Part shown: one piece after another, positions 26,319 through 37,647 of the stretch
Numbering within the stretch: the first letter of the stretch is position 1
Layout of the letters: each line of letters begins with the position of its first letter
Assembly (NCBI GenBank): GCA_012295275.1
Contig: CM022679.1
Span: 5,363,657-5,427,656 of the forward strand
DNA length: 64,000 nucleotides
Reading direction: 5' to 3'
Source of the DNA: Chrysomallon squamiferum
Taxonomy: Eukaryota > Mollusca > Gastropoda > Neomphalida > Peltospiridae
Position numbers and translations under genes: made by a program
Notes under the pieces: model-generated
Database searches by the model: none
Told to the model about the DNA's origin: nothing
What the model saw: only the letters and a program-made list of their open reading frames with translations

Positions 26319-26643
26319 CATTTCGTTTTTTCTTGTTTTATCGTGATTTTTTACTTTGCCATTTATTGCGACATTTTTTAAAATATATTTATATTATCAA
26401 AAAAAAAAATGTCTTTCATAATGTGTTTATATTTTTACCACATTTGATCGCACGCACACACACACACACACAAAAATAGATATTTTATTGTCACCTTATA
26501 TTTTATTTGTATTTTAATAATATAAATAGTAGTATTGACACAATAATAATCATTACTGTAATAATAGTCTTTGTTATATTAATGTATTTCATTATGGTGT
26601 TACTGTTGTCAGTTATGCTACTTTTCTGTAAGAAAACGAAAAG
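26319..26643. other. spacer between the divergent G3 and G4 promoters
   Basis: About 325 bp separates the outermost E-boxes of two promoters that fire in opposite directions. The spacer is AT-rich with a (CA)n run near 26452-26472 and shows no coding potential. It is short enough to hold shared regulatory elements. Confidence 0.6.
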
Positions 26644-26765
26644 CACGTGCACTGGTTTTACATGTTTCATGTGAGTGTTTCACTTATAAAAAGAGTCGCT
26701 GTAGGATTTAGTTACACATTCTTCATCCTGTCGTTGTGTTTGTCGTATTCGTCTTGTTCTTGATC
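26644..26765 (+). promoter_or_regulatory. G4 promoter and first exon
   Basis: CACGTG (26644-26649), 18 bp, a diverged CATGTG (26668-26673), 11 bp, TATAAAAA (26685-26692). A non-coding first exon probably ends near 26768 before a GTAAG donor. This is the only member whose second E-box and spacing have changed. Confidence 0.65.
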
Positions 26766-27143
26766 GGGGTAAGTAGTTAACTGAGCAGTAAGGAAACTGT
26801 ACATTAAATAAATGAATAAATAAATAAATATTTAATATTTAATATGTAGCGTTTATTCCGTTTCAATATCTCTGTCCAAATACTTGATTAAATGTTGAAG
26901 ATTCATAAAAACTCGTTTTTATTCTCTTTCCGTTTCGGTACAATACAAAATAAAAAAAAAATAAAAAAAAGGACATGTTGTAAAAAATCGCTTTTCTCTA
27001 AAGTTTTGTTCTAAAAGCTTATAACGTATCGGCTGTAATCGGAATTAAATTTCATAAGGCAAAAAATATTTGAAAACTTGACATTTTAACTTTTTAAATT
27101 CGCGTATTACAAACCATAGATAGTTGAGATTTTTTTTCAGAAC

Positions 27144-29086
27144 ATGAAGCTCGTCTTGTTCCTCGTGATGTCCGTATGTCTGACTGGGCACTGGACAGAC
27201 GCACGTGGACACCGAGGAGGCCAACGTTATCAGCATAGACTGGAAATGCGACTGAAGAAAAGGATAACCAAAATGTGTGGTCGAGTACAGGTGCTGAACA
27301 AAATGGAGGTAACCAATTTATTTTGATATTCAAAAATGACGTAAATAGAACGCAACTGAATGGTTAAGGGTTTGCATATAGTCAGACAATAATAATTTTT
27401 AATACAAAATTTGCAGAAGTATATTTTATAGGTTTGAGTGAGTGATTTGTGGGACTGATTAAAAGCGAAGAGTAAAAATCAATACAACTGGGTTTTAAAA
27501 TTTATAGCAGCGTGACTTCTACAATGACGAGTGATCCTTAAGATCATTAAAATTTTAGCTAATTTTTTTTTTTCCCAAAAGACGCCTGATCTGCCAGACG
27601 TTACTGTACCAGCCAGCACAATGACTATGCCTACTACACATATGCCTCATACGACGGATATACCGCCATTTGAGACTTCTGCAGATACACCTGTACCGTC
27701 GTCGGCATTTTCTGTACCGTCGTCGGCATTTTCTGTACCGTCGTCGGCATTTTCTGTACCGTCGTCGGCATTTTCTGTACCGTCGTCGTCGGCATTTTCT
27801 GTACCGTCGTCGTCGGCATTTCCAGTACCGTCGTCGTCGGCATTTCCTGTACCGTCGTCGTCGGCATTTCCTGTTAAACGAAGACTAGGCAAAGACGAAG
27901 CTATAGAACTTCTGGATCTGGGTTTAAAGAACATCCTCGTAGATGTATGCAAGAAAATGATGGAAAGCGGAGAGCTGGAATTTGGTCCGAATCCCGAAGA
28001 AATGCTAGAATCAAGATTAGTTGATAAACTGAGACACAGTATCGTTAGAAATGCTGTCAGAGCATGCAGAACTACCCAACATCTGGAAGAATTCGAGGTA
28101 ACTTCTCCAGCCTTACAAGTTTTAATTCCGAACTTAATTTACGTTTTACTTTAATTTCAATAAACTTCAATAAACTTCAAATTATTCACAAATTTTTATC
28201 GACTCGTCAGTCTTCAATTAATAACAGATTAAAAGTGCCAAAAAGAAGCGAATGTAAATTTAAAATTTTAAAACTCATGTATGACATTGTAAATTTTAGA
28301 ATGTACCATACCTGCAACATCTGGACAAAGCATGCAGGTTCCTGTCTCGCGCCGAGGAGAATGAATACGTCACCACTGCTGCTGCTTTCCCATTTCCCAC
28401 GTCGTACACGTCACTGCCAGCATCGTCTTCTCCACCTTTCTTTAGAGCCATACCAGCTAAACTGGGTAATCGCCTGACTTTAAACCAATTTAAAAGTAAA
28501 TCGATGCAAAACGCCAATGCTTTAAATTGTATAATCCAAATTCCTTCACTAGTTTCCCAAATTTTACTACCAGCTTATTTGTAAACACTTAGTATCGAGT
28601 CTTTCCGCATTTGAAAGAATTTTTGTTCAAAAGCAAAACGTAAACATTATTGAATGAAAACATGTCTAATACAGTTTTTTTTTTTTTTTTTCTTTCACAA
28701 GATGTTGTAAGGAAACTTGTAAAAGTTTGCAGAGAAGTACTGGTTGTGGACAAGGTATGTTGGATTTTTCAAATGCTGAATTTAACCTGCATGAACTTAA
28801 TCTGTTCCTGTGTAGTCAATTGTTCATATAATTACGTACATCGTCCATTACCGTTAAAAAAAAATCGAAAAAGTAACAGCTATTTTGAAAACTCAACGTC
28901 GTAAAAATTCTCTCAGCGAAAATTTATAGCTTGAGATTTCTAACATGATTTTGCTCTAAACTTCAGAATGGTGCCATGACTTTATTTCACAAGTATCTGC
29001 CAAACAAGCCTGCTTTGTTTATTGAGATTATGAAAGGATTTCTGACTTATTGCAAGAAGCTTGTCGGTGCAGTAAACGTGCAGTAA
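27144..29086 (+). CDS. G4: secreted protein with Ser/Ala/Phe/Pro repeat, intact
   Basis: Most diverged member, on the opposite strand to G1-G3. Coding exons: 27141-27308 (ATG 27144; MKLVLFLVMSVCLTGHWTDA, then a basic helix with KMCGRVQVLNKME); 27582-28097 (Thr/Pro/Met-rich start, about eight VPSSAFS-type repeats, then a helix with LLDLGLKNILVDVC, an inserted Glu-rich segment, and RACRTTQHLEEFE); 28300-28465 (YLQHLDKACRFL, Ala/Ser/Pro-rich tail); 28702-28754 (VVRKLVKVCREVLVVDK); 28967-29086 (NGAMTLFHKYLPNKPALF.. with one Cys, TAA at 29084). About 339 residues, all phases consistent; the 53-nt exon has the same length in G2 and G3. Here the repeat precedes the GLxxILxDVC helix, whereas in the other four members it follows it. 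Confidence 0.83.
27705..27872 (+). repeat. coding minisatellite of G4
   Basis: Tandem copies of gtaccgtcgtcggcattttct (21 or 24 bp), coding VPSSAFS or VPSSSAFS; the later copies carry one extra tcg codon and Pro variants. Confidence 0.9.
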
Positions 29087-29242
29087 ACGTAATAGGTACG
29101 TAATTTTAATTCTAAATTTTTTTTTTTTTTTTTTTTTTTACAAATGTTTACTAGCATGTAGAAATTTAAATTCCAAATTAAACTTTTTTTTTTTTTTTTC
29201 CAGATTTCGAACCGGGAAAACAATTTTGGTGATGGTTATAAC

Positions 29243-29248
29243 AATAAA
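29243..29248 (+). terminator. polyadenylation signal of gene G4
   Basis: AATAAA in a final non-coding exon that begins at 29204 after a poly-T/ccag acceptor. The preceding caattttggtgatgg resembles the G1-G3 3' ends. Confidence 0.6.
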
Positions 29249-30504
29249 ACATTTAAAATTTTAATTTGACTTTTTCTTATTAAATACGATCTGCGGGACT
29301 GAACTGACGTACTGACAATCTCGCTTATGAACATAAAATGTATAAACGATGAACGAAGAAGAGAATGACAGATCCAGAAGCTTAGTTCGGGAACACTGGA
29401 AAGTTAAAAATGTGCACAAACAGGCCAAAACATTTATTCCAGCTACGAGTAATTGAACTAAATATTCACCAAGAAGAAACTAGCAACGTTAAACGGTCGT
29501 ATAGTTGGTAATACCAGTACCTTGATTATAAACTTTCTATAGGTAGAAATAAAAGATGGCTGTCTCGCTCATTAATAGAATAATAATTTCTATACAACCG
29601 GTCTACGATAGTTTATTGGTTTAAATTGAACTGATTATTAAAGTTTACGTTTCGTAAACGCCGGCTTTTTCTTTTAGGGCAACGACCTCGGGATCAAAAT
29701 TGAAAAGGGAGGAAATTGTTGGTCTATATCTATACAAATATAGATATATGCCAAAGCCAGCGATACTAAAATTTATATTTTAACGCACAAACTGCATTAA
29801 ACCTTTCCGAAGCACCCTAGCAGTTTTTTTGTTTTTTATATATATATATATATATATACTTTACATGAGTGCATATGCTCATTTACTATTAATATAGTAA
29901 AACAAGAATAATAGAAATAAAAGAAACAAAATAAAAACGATATGTAGGTCAATTGTAACGGAAATAATAAAAACATTTCCTAATTAAAAAAAAAATAAAA
30001 AAAAAAAATTAAGTAATTCCAAACTAAAATAAAAATATCTGATTCTACTACAAACTAAAATGTTGCCACTATATATTTTTTTTTTTTGATTTGCTTCCGA
30101 TCCATAACCGTTATAAGAGATGTACCCAGCCTAACTTGGTTAAGACTGGACACTTTTTACAGTGGGACCGATTTTTTTCTTCTTATAAACTACAAATCTA
30201 CATACACACAGAAGAATGTAGTACAAACCTGTAATAGAAATTCAAACGCTCCTGCGTGAAAGTTTAACGCCCCCTATTCCGAATGAATTTTTAAATTATT
30301 TTTGTTTCCCGAATAGACGGCCAAGAAAACTTTTTTCTGTTTTCCTTTTTTTTTTTTTTTTTTTTTTTTTTTCTAAATGACTTGGACTCACTGCAGAACT
30401 GAAAACCAGTTCCCTAAATTGGCAGAAGACGTATTACTTAACAGAAAGATAAAGGTTCACTAATTTTATTACTTGCGGAAACGGCAATATCGTGCATTAA
30501 GAAC

Positions 30505-30541
<37 letters not shown>

Positions 30542-32064
30542 AGTTTGAGTATAGTGTCTGCATTTCAAACAATATTTTCTTAAAAGGTCACTAACTAGAC
30601 ATCCATATAGACTTAACGCATCACTCAATACTTTCATGAAAAATCCAGTTAGTTTCATAATAAAATATATGAAAACAATAATCGTCAATAGGTGTGTGTG
30701 TGTGTGTTTGTGTGTGTCTATATACATATATATGTGTATGTATCATGTAATATATATGTGTATATATATTTATATGTATATATTATAGTCTGTGTGTGTG
30801 TAAATTGATGCTAAATAATTTACTGTTTTGAAATCTGATTACAAATGTTATTTCTGTGGTGTGTTTTTTTGTTGTTGTTGTTGTTGTTGTTCTATATATA
30901 AGTAAAACAAGATAGACATAACTAAAATAAATGATTAAATTAAGCAATAGAAATACTGAATAACTTAGAAACCAAAATTAGACTAAATTTCAAATAATTA
31001 GCAGTAACATATTATTCCATTTCATAGATTTGAGTATGCAATAATAATAGCAAGACCGACTACTACTTGAACAACTTGCAAGTTTTATTGTAGCGAAAAC
31101 GAATCTTAATAACTTTAAACTCGAAACAATTCAGCTGATGTATTAAATAGGTGTAAATTAGTATCTTCTTGATCAGTCGGATTATGCTCCAATTTTATCA
31201 AAAATATAATCGATAGAACAGTTTTTTGAAAATTCATTAAAGGAACAAAACACCTCTTAATTCGTCTAAATAATGCAAAACTATAGGAATAGGTGAAACA
31301 AGACTTTAAAAAATTGCCAAATGGACCGATATCAAAAACTCTTTGCTGTTTAGACTAATAAACGAGATTTACATAAAAGAGTAACTCCGCGTAGTGTTCA
31401 GTGAAAATGTAAAATCAAAATAAAGTAGGATGATGATTGAGAAACAGCCCTGATTTTCAGATAAATATTATTTAAACCTCTTGGATTATTTACCATTCTA
31501 ATCGTTGTTGTACATCTGCTTTTATTAAATGGTATGCACCATGCATTTCACATGACTGAATCGATTCTCTTCTTACATGGTAAGTGTTGCAGACGCTAAT
31601 GTTAAGAATTTGTAGAGTGTACTTTTAAAATATTTCATCGTTCATAACGCGATTACATTCATAAAACGACTGAAATGTTTTTCAAAAACCATATAAGACA
31701 TTAATATAGGGGGGTATGTAAAACTGGTGTTTGTTATAAAAGTATAACAACAACAAACTACTATTTCTGTTGCATCAAGAACATCTACAGAAGCTATTAC
31801 GACTAATTTATGAATTCTTCTGCTACAGCTACCAATTAAAAATAAAATACAGTAGCAATATTAGTGAATAAAATGTAAACAAATACAATAAACAAATAAG
31901 AAAAGTAACTAGAACAAAGCAAATTTATTCAATAAATGAAACAAGTAAATAAACAAAGAAATTAAATAAAGAAAGAAAGAACAAAAGAAATAAGAAACAA
32001 AATAGTTAAAATAAAACAATTAAAAAAAATTAAATAAAGAAAAATTCAGCAAGAAAACGAAAAA
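29249..32064. other. G4-G5 intergenic region
   Basis: No exon of the G family or any other gene was recognised. Contains TA, poly-T (30348-30373), (TG)n (30507-30539) and (TTG)n runs. From about 31310 onward it is the outer part of the right inverted-duplication arm. Confidence 0.65.
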
Positions 32065-32149
32065 CACGTGAATTGTGTTCCAAACACGTGATCAACACCC
32101 GTATAAAAAGGCATGCATTCACGTGAAGACTGGCTTTGCTCAATCAAAG
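32065..32149 (+). promoter_or_regulatory. G5 promoter and non-coding first exon
   Basis: CACGTG (32065-32070), 14 bp, CACGTG (32085-32090), 11 bp, TATAAAAA (32102-32109), a third CACGTG at 32120-32125 near the expected start of transcription, then a first exon ending atcaaag at 32149 before donor GTAACG. Confidence 0.82.
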
Positions 32150-32236
32150 GTAACGTTCGCTATTTTTATTGTTGCATTTTAAATTTCGTACACTATTTTG
32201 CTTTTTTTTTCTGTCATTTCTTTTAGTTGGTTTAGC

Positions 32237-32304
32237 CTGGGAATCCATTTACCCGATACCGAAACGACACCGACACAAAATAAATCTGGTAAATGGATTC
32301 CCAG
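32237..32304. repeat. 17-bp perfect hairpin in G5 intron 1
   Basis: ctgggaatccatttacc (32237-32253) is exactly reverse-complementary to 32288-32304, with a 34-bp loop. The counterpart in G2 intron 1 has mismatched arms. Confidence 0.8.
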
Positions 32305-32745
32305 CCTTGTTTTTAATTATTCTAGTTTTACTCTTTGTACATTGCCTTTCATAAGTATTTCTGTTGGGCTGTTTGTTCCTATTTATTTATTTTTTATTTT
32401 TTGGACATTTGAGAGTTTTGCGGAGATAGTTTCAAATAGTTGGCTTGTAATTTTTTACCGTATAATAGTAATTGTTAAAGATTTGCCCATCGTTGGCAGA
32501 GTACAAAAACAGTGTTAAACATCAAATGACCGTTTATAGAAATGTTAATATCGTTAAACAAAATGACAAATGTTTCATAATATGGTTTCTTCAGCCCTTG
32601 ACTTCCGTCCTAACTTGAGATACTTTTGTCAATTTTTATTTTACTAGTATTTATTTATTATAATAATTATTACTATTATTACTACTACCACTACTACTTC
32701 TTAGAAAAGTAATATATTTAATATTGTGACATTGTTTATCAGAAA

Positions 32746-33915
32746 ATGAAGGTGTTGGTAGGTCTGGTGTTGGCGGTTGTCTGTCATCTCACAGATTGTC
32801 GTAGACACGGAGGTGGAGGACGTAGACGTGGACGACTGGAAGAACGGATTGAGAAAGGCATCCGGAAACTTTGTATTGGCGTAAAAATATTGAACCATGT
32901 TGAGGTATTTTTTTTTAAAACGGTAAAATATCAAATCGGTATAAACTTCTTGTAGATTGGGATCCTTTAATTGTATAGTGGGTAAATTGGTGTAACAAGC
33001 TACAACGGATTCTAGATTTTATGTAGGCAAACGAATAGCTGATTTAATGTCAAATTTAAAATATTTTCGTTTCAGATGGCGGAAGACTCGAAAAATGCAT
33101 CGTATCCAGACACGTCTGCAGTTCAACGAGCTATGAACAGAAACGGAGCTTCTGAAGCGCTTGATGCGGGTTTGATGGACATTCTGCTTGACATCTGCGA
33201 CGACATAAATGTTAATAATGACGATCATATGAGCCTAACGAGCGTACCGACAGATGTGCCCACCGACAATTCCTTGGGCAAAAAGTCGGTGACGGGACCC
33301 ACGGGCATGCCCAGCGGCGGAGGCTGGCAGGACAGACCCACGGGCATGCCCGGGGTGGAGGCTGGCAGAACAGACCCACGGGCATGCCCGGGGGTGGAGG
33401 CTGGCAGGACAGACCCACGGGCATGCCCGGGGGCGGAGGCTGGCAGGACAGACCCACGGGCATGCCCGGGGGCGGAGGCTGGCAGGACAGACCCACGGGC
33501 ATGCCCAACGGCGGTGTCACGGGCATGCCCAACGGTGGACCCATGGGCAGACCCACGCAAGGAGTGTCCGATCCTGCAGAAGTTGACAAAGTGAAACATT
33601 CTGTCGTTAAAGGAATTTTCCGCCTTTGTAAAACCGTTAAACATTTGGAAAGAATGGAAATGGTATTTAACTTTTTATTTTATTTAAAAATGTATAAAAT
33701 AAAATATCCTGGCTTAACACTCGAATGGTGAAGTCTAATGTTAATCTGTTTAGCTATCCTAGTCTTAAATTGTCGCAAACATTTTATTTTACTTTGTTTA
33801 TCTTGTCTAGGATGTCGATCTTCCGTTCATGGAGTTTTTAAACGAAGCTTGCATGTTCTTAAAAGATTTTGGAAGACACAACGTGCATGTCCGTTTTGTC
33901 GACCATACCCAATGA
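32746..33915 (+). CDS. G5: secreted protein with Gly/Pro/Met/Trp repeat, one apparent frameshift
   Basis: Close paralogue of G2 at its 5' end. Exons: 32743-32904 (ATG 32746; MKVLVGLVLAVVCHLTDC, then RRRGRLEERIEKGIRKLC); 33076-33662 (ASYPDTSAVQRAMNRNGASE, GLMDILLDIC, then PTGMPGGGGWQDR units of 39 bp, then KVKHSVVKGIFRLCKTVKHL); 33811 to a TGA at 33913-33915 (DLPFMEFLNEACMFLKDFGR). Exon 3 is 587 nt: the second repeat unit has four G (33352-33355) where the next unit has five (33390-33394), so the direct frame leaves the repeat and stops at 33594. The exon 4 helix ends early and the Pro/Thr tail of G2/G3 is out of frame after the TGA, so the end may also be decayed. The two C-terminal helical exons are missing; the next exon found, at 34199, carries the polyadenylation signal. 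Confidence 0.7.
33290..33550 (+). repeat. coding minisatellite of G5, 39-bp units
   Basis: About five units containing acgggcatgcccggggg and ggaggctggcaggacagac, followed by shorter Thr-Gly-Met-Pro-Asn-Gly units. GC-rich against AT-rich surroundings. Confidence 0.9.
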
Positions 33916-34242
33916 GGCCAACGCCTTTTCTGAACGAGCTTTCCGATAGAAGCCAGGTAAATGTTTGAAAAGATTATAGTAAGTCCATATTAACATTATT
34001 TCATCTCAAAATGATGAAAAAAAAAATAGTAATACGATTTGATTTTATATCGGTAATATTGTAAACTATCATCTTGAAATTCTGTAAGCTGAATAATTCG
34101 ATAGTTAACATAAATTTTTGTTTAATAAATGTATATTGCTGTTAAGAATGAGCCTCACAAATCTTAATACGAAAAAATTAAACTTGTTTTCGTTTCAGGT
34201 AAACTTAAAATTCGTTATACTATTTCGATGGTTGTGGACATG

Positions 34243-34248
34243 AATAAA
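34243..34248 (+). terminator. polyadenylation signal of gene G5
   Basis: AATAAA in a final exon starting at 34199 after acceptor tttcag; the preceding tatttcgatggttgtgg resembles other family 3' ends. Confidence 0.6.
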
Positions 34249-36114
34249 GTGATTAAACTTATATTTGTTTTGTAGTTTTAAATGTTCAGTTTAGAATTGT
34301 GGTGTGTATGGCTTTCTGTTGATATACATTCTACCCTCACGAGTGAAGCATGACTACAATCTTTTGATGTGTAAAACTCCGCAAGAGTCGTGAAAAAGGG
34401 AAGAAACTGAAGGTTACTGAGGGCAGTTCGTCAACAGGCGCAGGCAACCAAAATGAATTGGCCAGTTGTACACATGTCTGAAAGTAGCTCATGTGAATTC
34501 GCAAAATAAAACGGTGGAACAAGGGAGATTACTTTCAATAATGTGTCGATGTACTTTCTCTCCCCTGTTCTGTTTTACACTCTAAACGGTAAATGTGGGG
34601 CGGGATTTTTTTAAATTTCGTTTAAATTCCATTGCTTTTCCTTATACGAACAGCTTTATATACAAATTGAGATACTAATTAATATACCTTTGTAGTTTAT
34701 TAAAAATAGGTTACAGAGACGGATATTTCATTTCGTTGTAGTGATATAAAATTGTTTTTGCTTGTTAATAATTATTAATATTACAGAGTTCTGAAGTGCT
34801 ATTTGATTCTTTAACTAACGCGTTTAATTTATATTTATTTTACCTACAAGTGGAAGAAACTTTTTATTCAAAATGCTCGAGAGAACAGATTTGTGTATAC
34901 ACTAAACACAACTGCCAATCTTCATTACATGTATAAATCGGCTAACTTTTGTCATAATTGAATGTATGTTCTCAGTAGTTCAAGTTTCATTACTAATTTA
35001 AAAGCCGTTCCCTGCTGTGCCTAACAAGGCAGAATGCTGGCGAATTCCGACTGATTACAACAAGCTTTCGTAAACGCATCTGACTAAAAACTCGCTGTAC
35101 ATTAGCCGATAACACTGCAATTGTTTACATATGTTCAAGATGAACTGCTGACATAGTTGACGTATGTGTGTATTGTAGTCGGTTTTGGATTTCATTGTTC
35201 GTAAAATGATGGGGATGGTGACACATTATCCGTTACCCGACAATAGGTATCTCTGAAATGAGCACGTATTTTTTTGTCTTTGATAATTCCTACCCCAGAT
35301 AAAAACGTAAATACAGAAAGCTAGATACAAACATAAAACCAGATACAGATGAATGGGTGAATGGACGGATCGGAATGTAGATGGGAACACTATTCATACG
35401 TACGGTTAAATTTAAAAAAACTGAGAGCAAAGGGGTTTGCAATCAATAGAACATATATCTGAATTAACGCCTGCTTGTTCAACATGGTTCTTGTTACGAA
35501 TATTTAGATTTTATAAATGGAAATATGATCACTCGACTCGTTTACCAGGTTAACAGAACGGACATTAACAGAACTTTCGTTCACATACATTGATAATATC
35601 GTTCATATGCTTGATTTTTGATGAACCTGTTTAATACTGCAACACAAACTTGATGAAGACCTCTCGAAAAGTGTCTTGAGATGAGTTTTCAAATTTCTTT
35701 CATTTTCACAACAGATGAAAAACAAAATTCTCTCGTATTGGCTGTCACTCTTAAACATGCTTGTCTGATTTCATCACTGCCTCTTGGTACACACGGACGT
35801 TTCTGAAAGATAAAATAAATTGCAGTGTCTCGTACACACGTTTAGCTTGATGGAGTGAACGGCAGATGCCACGGTGACTTCAAAACACTGTAATATATCT
35901 TGTAATCTGAAATTAAAGCGGCCACGTTTCTGAAATTTTCTGAAATGAAAATGGCCTTATTGCAATGAGTTATTCAAAAAGGCCTTCTGAGAATGCTTTT
36001 ATTGTTGTATTTCAGTTCAGAGGCCATGTTTCAGTGGCAATATGATTTTCATCAATTTTATTAGGGCAGTGGTTATTCCGTTTAAAGACATTTAACCTTT
36101 TTGAAATATTCTCT

Positions 36115-36158
<44 letters not shown>

Positions 36159-37166
36159 TTAAAACTATAAGAAAATATCAAACACCTATTATTTAAACGC
36201 ATATTATCAAGTCCATTAATGTGCAAATATTTAGATGTTATCTAATGCTATTTTAGTTCAAACTGCGTGACTTGCATTACGAGTGCTTCTTGCTGGGACG
36301 TGTTTGGTAAAGAGGACATTAACCTGAGAGATTCGTTATTTCATGGATTTAATGTTTTATATCTCTATTATATCAAACCAGTATATTCAAAAGTAACATA
36401 GAAAGTTCCACTTTATATATATTCACACTTTGTTTTGTTTATATTTGTGCCTGTGATTATATATGTGTGTGTTTGTGTGTTTGAGTGTATGTGTATTTCC
36501 TTGTATCATTGAATGACTGCTTATCAATTTGTTTCGAAATTCGTACACGTAATATAGAAATTTTCATCTCTGTCAAACATTGATATATTACTACAAACTT
36601 ATCATACGGCTATTACCACAGAAACGAAATATGTGTAACTAATATATGAAGTATACCTCTGAACGTACCATTTACTAAATAAGCATTAAAGTAATATGAA
36701 ATTCTGATGATTAATTCACGTATGGATTACAAATATAATTTACAGGCATTGTGAAATCTGAATATCTTTAATCAATTCTGTCAATGATACCGACTGTAAC
36801 TTAGATTTATTAAACGTCGCTTGCGAAATAGTTTCTTTACGTTCAGTCGCTATTTCTAGGTTTGTAAAGGAGATTATCCTGTGTAAATGACGGTATTATG
36901 GACACACATTGAATATAATTATAGTATCAGAGAATGAAAAGACTCAAAGATTTCAGTAATGCGGTCAAGATCAAATGAGTTTAATAAATATATACACGTA
37001 TATTAATTGTATACAAAACGCCGCATATTCTTTACAGATTCCGAACAATCAAACACAGAGACACATTGGATTAGTTGAAATATTAAGTATATGAACTGTA
37101 TTAGTTACTATATTTAAAACAGAACCTATTTCGCTGTTTTACCATTACTACCAGTACATCGTGTCT

Positions 37167-37202
<36 letters not shown>

Positions 37203-37605
37203 CATGGGCCATAGCATACATCTCAGGGACGGTAAACACAACAGAATGCTTGCGTTAAATGATAAAATAAAAAGTTTGATTTTCTAAAAAGACAAAACTA
37301 TTGGTATTTATTTACCTATTTATCATTTTTTAAATATCAGTGTACATCATACAGAGAAAGGCTATTGTTACCACAGATGTACAGAAATGCTTGCCATCAG
37401 CAAGCTAGTGTAAGTTGCGCATGCGTATTTAAATAATAATTTATAGTGTAATATACAGGATAAAATGGATATATCTATTTTAATGGTTTTATTATTGTTG
37501 TTGTTGTTATTATTCTTATTATTGCATTTATTCATATCTTTACTTTTATTTTTATTTAAATTTTTACTTTTAGATTGATTTATTTATTTTTATTATGATT
37601 ATTAT

Positions 37606-37647
<42 letters not shown>

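Larger units (their letters stand above)
31310..33200 (+). repeat. inverted duplication, right arm (contains the 5' half of G5)
   Basis: Matches the reverse complement of 21590-23860 over upstream sequence, promoter, intron 1, exon 2, intron 2 and the start of exon 3. The left arm is longer mainly because of T-rich simple sequence at 22800-23300. Confidence 0.8.

Noticed and set aside
27634-27952. Minus-strand frames over the G4 repeat
   Set aside because: Shadows of the VPSSAFS minisatellite, with no splice or signal-peptide structure.
31700-31900. Further G-family exons upstream of G5
   Set aside because: The similarity to the G2 region here is non-coding duplicated DNA with no open frame carrying family motifs.
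33212-33644. Minus-strand Pro/Cys/Gly-rich frames over the G5 repeat
   Set aside because: Shadows of the 39-bp repeat; the plus-strand frame has the conserved family flanks.
16188-34248. Venom-type or antimicrobial peptides as the identity of the G genes
   Set aside because: Cysteines are single per helix and widely spaced, there is no compact Cys framework, and the proteins are long and repeat-bearing.
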